Source of the DNA: Candidatus Mesolinea sp. UBA5823
GTDB taxonomy: Bacteria; Chloroflexota; Anaerolineae; Anaerolineales; Anaerolineaceae
Length of the DNA: 18,525 nucleotides
Reading direction: 5' to 3'
NCBI GenBank assembly: GCA_002417685.1
Contig: DICP01000111.1
Location: 8,745 to 27,269, forward strand
Numbering within the stretch: position 1 is the stretch's first letter; each line of letters opens with the position of its first letter. A program made the translations under genes and the position numbers. Under the pieces are notes generated by a model, which was given only the letters and a program-made list of their open reading frames with translations, was not told the origin of the DNA and ran no database searches. Shown one piece after another: positions 1 to 6,665 of the stretch.

Positions 1-9
1 CAATCGTTA

Positions 10-2007
10 ATGTTTGATCAGGACCCGATCGTTAGCCTCCTGCTTGTTGCGCTAACGGTTCTCTTTATCTGGCACACCAGCCGCACCGAAGCTGAAAACA
101 GCGGTCAAAGTAAAAACTCAGTATTAATCAATGGCTTACTGGCTTTTCTTTATTTTCTTCCGCTGATGCTGCTCACGCGCTTGATTGTGGCAATTAGTTG
201 GGGAGAGAATAATCTGCTTATTATTCTCGAGCAGTTTTTGCTCGAAGCAAGTGCGCTTTTCCCAGCGCTATTGGTTGCAGTTGGCACTTGTGAATTGTTA
301 TGCCGATGGGATTATGCTGCCTGGAATCCTTTTCAGTTCATCCTCGAGCGAGAAGTACTTGACGCTTTTAGCCAAGCCGTGAAGGAGATTGAAAAACTCA
401 TTCTCGGGGATTACGCAGAAGATCAGGAGCTCAGACCCAAATCTTCCAGTGAGGCGAAGTTTTATAAGGCACTGAGCGACCTGCGCGAAAACTTGCGTGT
501 GCGTCAGGATACGCAATCACGCTTGCTCTCGTTAGACCCCTCGTACTACTCACGTGAAGCGTATGATTTGCTGCTCAGTTCAATCCTGAGAGCGGCGCTT
601 GGTCGGGATGCAAGCTCTGCCCGCCTGATCTTGTTCAACCCTACGCGTGACCCGGGTCGCCGAGAAATGCGTCTGCGGATCGGTCAGGGAGAGCAAACGC
701 GCGTCTATGCCTATCTGGACGTGATGATCTTGGAAAAGTTGGGGAATTTAGATCAGCTCATTCTAAGTGATATCAAAGATGACCAGTATTTTGGATCGAG
801 TGAAGGCTTACCCTATCCGCAATCTCTTGTCGCCTTGAGGCTCAAAAATGATGACGATGCGATCGGAGTACTATGGGTCGGGTTTGACCAAAACCATTGG
901 TTTGGTGAGGATGACATCCACTTTTACCAGCAGTTAGCCTATCGGGCTTCAGCGGCACTGAACACGAAAGAACAAGCCGTTAAAATGCAATCGGAAAAAG
1001 CCTGGTTAGAATCAGCTTTTCAGGCTTTAGCTGACCCGGTGTTGATTATTAATCGAGCGAATGAGGTACTTTTTGCCAATACTGCAGCTGTACAGCTGCT
1101 CACCAAAGATGCTAGAACGCCTTTGCGTACTCTAAAAGACCTGCAATCAATTTATCCTGAGCTTAATGACGCCCTTATAGCGACGAACGATTCTGGAGAA
1201 CCCTTCCGACTAATGGTTGAAAAAGGGCTGGAATATGAAGTACGCGTTATTCCGGTCAAAACCCAAGATGGGCAATCCGGCAAGGTTCTGCTGCTCAGGG
1301 ATACAGCCTGGCAGAAGCGCATAAACGATCAAAAAAACGAATTTGTTACCAATATAAGCCACGATTTACTTTCCCCGCTTCAGTTGATGCGCGGGTATGT
1401 GAATTTACTCAAGAATATTGGCAACCTCAGCGAAGAGCAAGAAAAATACATCAGCCGAATCTTACTGAGCATCGAGAATATGTCTGGCTTGGTCAGTAAA
1501 GTGATGAGCATGGAAATGCTGGATTCCGATGAAGAGGTAAAACCAATAACTTTCGATCTCAAAGAGCTAATTTTGGAAGTTGTTTCCATGTTAGATTTAC
1601 AAGCCCAGCAACGTAAGGTGACTTTGCATACGGATTTCAGCGGGCTGCGCAATCCCAACATCGTTGCTGATCGCGTGCTTCTCCGTCAGGCAGTGTTTAA
1701 CTTAGTCGAAAATGCAATTAAGTTTAATCGCGTGGGTGGGGATGTGTGGATTAGCGCGTCGAAGGATACTGGCAAAGTAGGCATCGAAGTGAGAGATAAT
1801 GGCAAAGGAATTGCGCCTCTCGATCAGCCAAAGGTGTTTACGCGCTACTTCCATATTGAATATGGGGAGAACTTCGATAGTCCCGGTCCAGGATTGGGTC
1901 TTTCCATTGTTAAGTCGGTGGTGGAAAAGCATGGTGGTAAAATTAGTGTACAAAGTAAATTAGGCGAAGGCAGCACTTTTACGATTGAAATCCCTTTGAG
2001 GAAATAA
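10..2007 (+). CDS. Membrane-anchored sensor histidine kinase (GAF-PAS-HisKA-HATPase)
   Basis: This is a two-component sensor kinase that should autophosphorylate on a histidine and pass the phosphate to a response regulator. The N-terminal 95 residues hold about three hydrophobic segments (near 8-22, 40-63 and 72-98), so it is probably anchored in the membrane. A GAF-like region (about 180-315) and a PAS-like region (about 330-440) follow. The H-box NISHDLLSPLQL carries His451. The ATPase domain has the N-box (Asn568, NLVENAIKFN), the G1 box DNGKGIAP (Asp596) and a G2 box GPGLGLSIVKSVVEKHGG (from 626). No receiver domain is fused and no response regulator gene is in view, so the partner and the signal are unknown. 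The reading frame stays open to base 1, so the true start could lie upstream of the ATG chosen here. No terminator is evident after the stop. Confidence 0.93.
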   Translation: MFDQDPIVSLLLVALTVLFIWHTSRTEAENSGQSKNSVLINGLLAFLYFLPLMLLTRLIVAISWGENNLLIILEQFLLEASALFPALLVAVGTCELLCRWDYAAWNPFQFILEREVLDAFSQAVKEIEKLILGDYAEDQELRPKSSSEAKFYKALSDLRENLRVRQDTQSRLLSLDPSYYSREAYDLLLSSILRAALGRDASSARLILFNPTRDPGRREMRLRIGQGEQTRVYAYLDVMILEKLGNLDQLILSDIKDDQYFGSSEGLPYPQSLVALRLKNDDDAIGVLWVGFDQNHWFGEDDIHFYQQLAYRASAALNTKEQAVKMQSEKAWLESAFQALADPVLIINRANEVLFANTAAVQLLTKDARTPLRTLKDLQSIYPELNDALIATNDSGEPFRLMVEKGLEYEVRVIPVKTQDGQSGKVLLLRDTAWQKRINDQKNEFVTNISHDLLSPLQLMRGYVNLLKNIGNLSEEQEKYISRILLSIENMSGLVSKVMSMEMLDSDEEVKPITFDLKELILEVVSMLDLQAQQRKVTLHTDFSGLRNPNIVADRVLLRQAVFNLVENAIKFNRVGGDVWISASKDTGKVGIEVRDNGKGIAPLDQPKVFTRYFHIEYGENFDSPGPGLGLSIVKSVVEKHGGKISVQSKLGEGSTFTIEIPLRK

Positions 2008-2041
2008 CTTGGGAAAAAACCTTAGACGGGCCTCGTAAAAT

Positions 2042-2071
2042 TTGACAATATCAACATTTGAGTAGTATACT
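2042..2071 (+). promoter_or_regulatory. sigma70-type promoter upstream of rpoC
   Basis: A perfect -35 hexamer TTGACA (2042-2047) and a near-consensus -10 hexamer TATACT (2066-2071) are separated by 18 bases. A transcript would begin near 2078 and give a leader of roughly 100 bases before the rpoC start. The position, in the gap between the histidine kinase gene and rpoC, suggests that rpoC is transcribed from its own promoter. This is sequence inference without start-site data. Confidence 0.62.
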
Positions 2072-2102
2072 AAAAATTTGCATGAATTAAGCAAACACAA
2101 GC

Positions 2103-2143
2103 AAATGATGAACCTGGGAATGAGAACTCCCAGCGTCATTTTT
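2103..2143 (+). promoter_or_regulatory. Hairpin plus T-run in rpoC leader (possible attenuator)
   Basis: The stem CTGGGA (2114-2119) pairs with TCCCAG (2128-2133) around an 8-base loop. After a small internal loop, AAATGA (2103-2108) pairs with TCATTT (2136-2141), and the 3' arm runs into five T residues (2139-2143). The element lies downstream of the predicted rpoC promoter and about 37 bases before the start codon. It looks like a weak intrinsic terminator or another leader structure. It could control read-through into rpoC, or end transcripts coming from the upstream kinase gene. The stem is short, so the call is tentative. Confidence 0.4.
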
Positions 2144-2180
2144 GTGTTAATAACCCTCTCTCACGGTTTTGGAGGTACGC

Positions 2181-5100
2181 GTGGAAAATAAACAAATGAA
2201 AGCGCTTCGCATTAGCTTAGCATCCCCCGATACAATTCACAGTTGGTCTTATGGAGAAGTACTCAAGCCGGAAACGATCAACTACCGCCGGCTGCGGCCA
2301 GAAAAGGACGGCTTATTCGATGAAGCCATCTTCGGTCCTACTCGAGATTACCAATGCTATTGTGGTAAGTATAAGAACCAAAAATATAAAGGCATTATTT
2401 GCGATAAATGTGGCGTGGAAGTTACCCGGTCTTCTGTGCGGCGCGAGCGCATGGGTCATATCGACTTAGCTGCTCCAGTTGCACATGTTTGGTATACCCG
2501 CCGTGTTCCATCTTATCTTGGCCTTTTGTTGGATATCTCCCGTCGGAACTTGGATCGGGTGTTGTATTTTGCGCAATACATCGTAACCTATGTGGACGAA
2601 GATGCCCGGCAGAAAGCGCTCAAACGTTTGGAAGATGAAATTAGTGTTTCTGAACGTGAGCTTATTGAAAGGGTCAACAGTCAAATTGCTGAAGCTAAAA
2701 AGCAGCGTGACCGCAAAATCAAAGAAATCGATGCCCAAATTGAAAGCATTAATAGAGCTTATGATGAAGAGGTTAGCGATTTGTTTGAACCTGTAATTGC
2801 TGAAGGTCAACGTTTAGAGCGCGAACTGAACGAAAAATTAGGTCATTCTGTGCGCAAACCAATCGTTTTTAGTGTGGATGATTTTGAGCAGACTATTGTC
2901 GATGCAGGGGAGGAAGTTACTTCAAAACATCTTTCCCGCGTGCAGAAGATTGTCAATGACCGCATGGAATTGCTGGAAAAAGACCTCAAAGCGGAAAAGA
3001 ACCAGAAGATTGCAGAACTGCAGATGCAGAAAGAAACCATCCGCGCAGAATCGGACTTGGTGATGGAGGGCATCCGCACCCAGTTAGAAGACCAAGAAGC
3101 TGCTACCAAAACAGAAAATGCTCGGATGCGTGATGAGCTATACGAACTGCAGCCATTCACTTTTTTGAGTGAAGGACGGTATCGTGAGCTAAAGTCTCGC
3201 TGGGGGCAGGTTTTCAAGGCTGATATGGGTGCAGAAGCCTTCCAAGACATCTTGCGCCGCTTAGATTTAGACCCTCTTGCCGAGGAACTTTGGCAAGAAG
3301 TACGTACCACGAAAAGCAAACAAAAACGCAAGAAAGCAACCAGCCGCTTGAAAGTGGTGGAAGCTTTCCGCCGTTCAAAAAATAAACCGGAATGGATGGT
3401 CCTTTCGGTTCTGCCGGTAATTCCTCCCGATTTGCGTCCGATGGTGCAATTAGATGGTGGTCGATTTGCAACCTCGGACTTGAATGATCTTTACCGGCGC
3501 GTGATCAACCGCAATAACCGGCTTAAGCGCTTGCTCGAATTGGGTGCACCGGATGTCATCGTGCGCAACGAAAAACGTATGCTCCAAGAAGCTGTTGACG
3601 CGCTGATTGATAACTCCCAGCATGGGCGCATGCTTTCCCGCCGTGGTCGTCGAGAGCTGCGATCACTAAGTGACATGCTCAAGGGGAAGAAGGGCCGCTT
3701 CCGCCGTAATTTGCTTGGTAAGCGCGTAGATTATTCCGGACGTTCCGTGATTGTTGTGGGTCCAAACTTGAAGCATTATCAATGTGGCTTACCCAAGACC
3801 ATGGCATTGGAGTTGTACAAACCCTTTGTCATTGCCGGTTTGATTAAGCATGAATATACCAATAATATCAATGGTGCAAAGCGCTTCATCATGCGCAACC
3901 GACCTGAGGTTTGGGAAGTGCTTGAAGAAGTTATTCAAGACCGACCCGTCTTGCTGAACCGTGCACCAACACTCCACCGCTTAGGTATTCAAGCTTTTGA
4001 GCCTGTGCTTATCGAGGGCAGCGCTATCCAACTGCATCCGCTGGTAACCACAGCCTTCAATGCTGACTTTGATGGTGACCAGATGGCTGTCCACGTTCCG
4101 CTATCCAGCAAAGCAGTCAAAGAAGCGCGTGAATTTATGCTCGCGAGCAAAAACCTGCTCAAGCCAGCCAGCGGAGAGCCGATTATTTCTCCTGGGAAGG
4201 ATATGGTTTTAGGCGTTTATTACCTTACCATGAACCCAACCCAGCCCGAAAAAGGCGATGGCCGTATATTTGCGAGTATTGAAGAGGTCATCTTAGCCTA
4301 TCAATTAGGTCAGGTCAGCTTACATGCACGCATAAAACTTAAGACGGATACATGGTATGACGAACAGAATAATCGCTTACCGAAAAAAGAAAGCCGACTG
4401 ATCGATACAACGGTTGGTCGGGCGATTTTCAACGATATTCTGCCAGAATCTGTCCGCTATAACAACCAAGTCTTGGAAAAAGGTGGAATCCGTGATTTGA
4501 TCGGAGCGATCAATGAGATCGCGGGCGATGATGAAACAACTAAGTCAGCGGATAAGATTAAGGATATTGGCTTCCGCTATGCAACCCAATCCGGTTCCAC
4601 ACTTGCTGTTGCAGATATCGAAGTACCACCAGAAAAATCAGAAATTGTTCAGCAAGCGCTTATAGAAGTAGAACGCGTACAACGTGACTATCGCCGCGGT
4701 TTGCAGACGGAACAAGAGCAAAACCAAAATATTATTAAAATCTGGCAGTTAGCTACTGAGAAAGTTGGTGAGGCGGTTAAGAAACACCTCGACCCCAATG
4801 GTAACTTAGCCATTATGGCAGCTTCTGGAGCTACGAAAGGTGGTTACAGCCCCATCACGCAGTTAGCTGGTATGCGCGGTTTGATGGCAGACCCCTCCGG
4901 TCGTATCATCCCGATGCCGATCCAGTCCAACTTCCGCGAAGGGCTTACGGCGTTGGAGTACTTTATCTCCACACACGGTGCGCGCAAGGGTCTGGCAGAT
5001 ACAGCCCTGCGCACGGCAGATGCTGGATACTTAACCCGCCGTTTAGTCGATGTTGCTCAAGATATCATTGTCAATAATGAGGATTGCGGCACGCTCGAAG

Positions 5101-6476
5101 GCATCACTATTAATGCTTCTGACGATGTTGCTGGTCAATCCTTTGCTGAGCGCATTTTTGGGCGATTATTAGCTGAGAGGGTCGTCTCTCCAACAACCGG
5201 TGAAGTCATCGCAGAACGGAATGAACTGCTCACTAATGAGTTGACCCGCCAAATCGTGAAAGCAGGTGTTACCTCGGTTAAGGTTCGCTCTCCGCTTACC
5301 TGCGAATTAGTCCATGGCATTTGCGCTCGCTGTTATGGCGTTGATCTAGGCCGAGGTTCGATGGTCAACTTAGGTGCGGCAGTAGGTATTGTTGCAGCGC
5401 AATCAATTGGTGAACCTGGCACGCAGCTGACCTTGCGTACCTTCCATACTGGTGGTGTGGCTGCGGTTGGTGATATCACCACAGGTTTGCCCCGTGTGGA
5501 AGAGCTTTTTGAAGCGCGCGTTGCACCTAAGGGAGAAGCAGTGATCAGCAAGATTAATGGTGTGGTGCACTTGATGCAATCGCCTAGAAACCCTGAATTG
5601 CGTATTGTGCGTGTGGAACACTCCGAAATGGTTTCCGATACCTACGAAGTTTTGGAAGGCTGGGAGATTAAAGTTACCGATGAACAAGTAGCAGCCCCAG
5701 GCGAAACCATCGCGATGCTCGATGAGGAAAAAATCATCGCTCAGCATGGCGGTAAAGTACGCATCGAGGGCAATACTGTGATTATCTCTTACGAAAATCG
5801 TGAGAGCGATGAGTACGACATTCCAACGACATCACGCTTGATTGTTACTGAGGGTCAGGTAGTAGAAGCAGGGGAACCCCTCACCGAAGGGTCGTTAAAT
5901 CCGCATTCTATCTTGCGCATCAAGGGCCGCGAAGCAACCGAGCTCTATTTACTCAAGGAAATCCAGCAGGTTTATCGTACGCAAGGCCAGAACATCAATG
6001 ATAAGCACTTTGAGGTGATCATTCGCAAGATGTTGAATAAGGTGCAAGTTACCCGTCCTGGCGACTCGAAGTATTTACCTCAGGATTTGGTGGACCGCTT
6101 AGAAATTCGCCGCGTCAATGAAGAGTTGATTGCTAAAGGACTTCACCCAGCACGATATGTTGAGGTGCTTTTGGGGATCTCCAAAGCTTCTCTTACAACG
6201 GACTCTTTCTTATCTGCGGCTTCATTCCAGCACACGATCAAGGTGCTGGCTAGCGCTGCCATTGCTTCTGCAAGGGATGATATGTATGGCTTAAAGGAAA
6301 ACGTGATTATTGGGAAGCTAATCCCTGCGGGGACTGGTTTTGATCCAAAACGGTTTGCTGATCAGGAAGCAGCTACCCAACCTGGTGAAGGTAACATTGC
6401 TGTGAAACCCATGGAGTTCATCATCGAAGAGGAAAAAGAAGAACCCGAAGAAGCTGAAAGCGCAGTGTTTTCTTAA
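2181..6476 (+). CDS. rpoC: DNA-directed RNA polymerase subunit beta'
   Basis: This is the largest core subunit of RNA polymerase and carries the catalytic magnesium site. I choose the GTG at 2181 because GGAGG (2171-2175) sits 5 bases before it; a longer TTG start at 2169 would overlap this ribosome site. The protein is 1431 residues. The N-terminal zinc site has Cys59, Cys61, Cys74 and Cys77. A long charged, heptad-like coiled-coil stretch (about 141-320) is inserted in the clamp region. The catalytic loop NADFDGDQM spans 627-635, with Asp629, Asp631 and Asp633. The second zinc site uses Cys969, Cys1041, Cys1048 and Cys1051. The C-terminus is acidic. After the TAA, the same frame stays open for 22 more codons of acidic, coding-like sequence. 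rpoB is not adjacent; the gene directly upstream is a sensor kinase. Confidence 0.98.
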   Translation: MENKQMKALRISLASPDTIHSWSYGEVLKPETINYRRLRPEKDGLFDEAIFGPTRDYQCYCGKYKNQKYKGIICDKCGVEVTRSSVRRERMGHIDLAAPVAHVWYTRRVPSYLGLLLDISRRNLDRVLYFAQYIVTYVDEDARQKALKRLEDEISVSERELIERVNSQIAEAKKQRDRKIKEIDAQIESINRAYDEEVSDLFEPVIAEGQRLERELNEKLGHSVRKPIVFSVDDFEQTIVDAGEEVTSKHLSRVQKIVNDRMELLEKDLKAEKNQKIAELQMQKETIRAESDLVMEGIRTQLEDQEAATKTENARMRDELYELQPFTFLSEGRYRELKSRWGQVFKADMGAEAFQDILRRLDLDPLAEELWQEVRTTKSKQKRKKATSRLKVVEAFRRSKNKPEWMVLSVLPVIPPDLRPMVQLDGGRFATSDLNDLYRRVINRNNRLKRLLELGAPDVIVRNEKRMLQEAVDALIDNSQHGRMLSRRGRRELRSLSDMLKGKKGRFRRNLLGKRVDYSGRSVIVVGPNLKHYQCGLPKTMALELYKPFVIAGLIKHEYTNNINGAKRFIMRNRPEVWEVLEEVIQDRPVLLNRAPTLHRLGIQAFEPVLIEGSAIQLHPLVTTAFNADFDGDQMAVHVPLSSKAVKEAREFMLASKNLLKPASGEPIISPGKDMVLGVYYLTMNPTQPEKGDGRIFASIEEVILAYQLGQVSLHARIKLKTDTWYDEQNNRLPKKESRLIDTTVGRAIFNDILPESVRYNNQVLEKGGIRDLIGAINEIAGDDETTKSADKIKDIGFRYATQSGSTLAVADIEVPPEKSEIVQQALIEVERVQRDYRRGLQTEQEQNQNIIKIWQLATEKVGEAVKKHLDPNGNLAIMAASGATKGGYSPITQLAGMRGLMADPSGRIIPMPIQSNFREGLTALEYFISTHGARKGLADTALRTADAGYLTRRLVDVAQDIIVNNEDCGTLEGITINASDDVAGQSFAERIFGRLLAERVVSPTTGEVIAERNELLTNELTRQIVKAGVTSVKVRSPLTCELVHGICARCYGVDLGRGSMVNLGAAVGIVAAQSIGEPGTQLTLRTFHTGGVAAVGDITTGLPRVEELFEARVAPKGEAVISKINGVVHLMQSPRNPELRIVRVEHSEMVSDTYEVLEGWEIKVTDEQVAAPGETIAMLDEEKIIAQHGGKVRIEGNTVIISYENRESDEYDIPTTSRLIVTEGQVVEAGEPLTEGSLNPHSILRIKGREATELYLLKEIQQVYRTQGQNINDKHFEVIIRKMLNKVQVTRPGDSKYLPQDLVDRLEIRRVNEELIAKGLHPARYVEVLLGISKASLTTDSFLSAASFQHTIKVLASAAIASARDDMYGLKENVIIGKLIPAGTGFDPKRFADQEAATQPGEGNIAVKPMEFIIEEEKEEPEEAESAVFS

Positions 6477-6545
6477 CCCATTGAACAAGAAATGGGCGCG
6501 GAAGCTTACACCGAAAGGGAAAGCTTCTACGAGGATGAGGAATAA
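6474..6545 (+). other. In-frame acidic tail after the rpoC stop codon
   Basis: The rpoC TAA (6474-6476) is followed in the same frame by 22 sense codons and a second TAA (6543-6545). The translation begins PIEQEMGAEAY and ends ERESFYEDEE. It has eight Glu and one Asp, closely matching the Glu-rich sequence just before the stop. The second stop lies 20 bases before the rpoC terminator stem. The simplest reading is an ancestral RpoC C-terminus cut short by a recent nonsense change. A sequencing or assembly error, or stop-codon read-through, would look the same here. Confidence 0.55.
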
Positions 6546-6565
6546 ATCTTAATCACTGATCGTTG

Positions 6566-6600
6566 AAAAACCGAGATGCTCCACGCATCTCGGTTTTTTT
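6566..6600 (+). terminator. Strong intrinsic terminator after rpoC
   Basis: The stem CCGAGATGC (6571-6579) pairs perfectly with GCATCTCGG (6585-6593) around the 5-base loop TCCAC. Seven T residues follow (6594-6600), and the five A residues before the stem can extend it to 14 pairs. This ends the rpoC transcript and separates it from the gyrA-like gene. Confidence 0.93.
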
Positions 6601-6601
6601 A

Positions 6602-6640
6602 TGCTATATTATTGCCAGTGTCACCACAAGGTATTATGAC
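6602..6640 (+). promoter_or_regulatory. Candidate promoter region for the gyrA-like gene
   Basis: Two weak options lie between the rpoC terminator and the next gene. One is an extended -10, TGCTATATT (6602-6610). The other is TTGCCA (6612-6617) with a 17-base spacer to TATGAC (6635-6640). A new promoter is expected here because the strong terminator lies just upstream. I cannot decide between the two. Confidence 0.3.
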
Positions 6641-6665
6641 CTAAAACTTAAAAAGGGATCGGATT

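Noticed and set aside
2105..2191. 28-codon frame in the rpoC leader that overlaps the rpoC start
   Set aside because: No Shine-Dalgarno sequence precedes it, its composition is unremarkable, and it has no codon run typical of attenuator leader peptides. It may still be relevant if the hairpin proves regulatory.
2843..3331. 162-codon open frame on the minus strand inside rpoC
   Set aside because: It is antisense to the coiled-coil part of rpoC. Its translation is Ser- and Arg-rich with no motif, as expected from the complement of Glu/Lys/Arg-rich codons.
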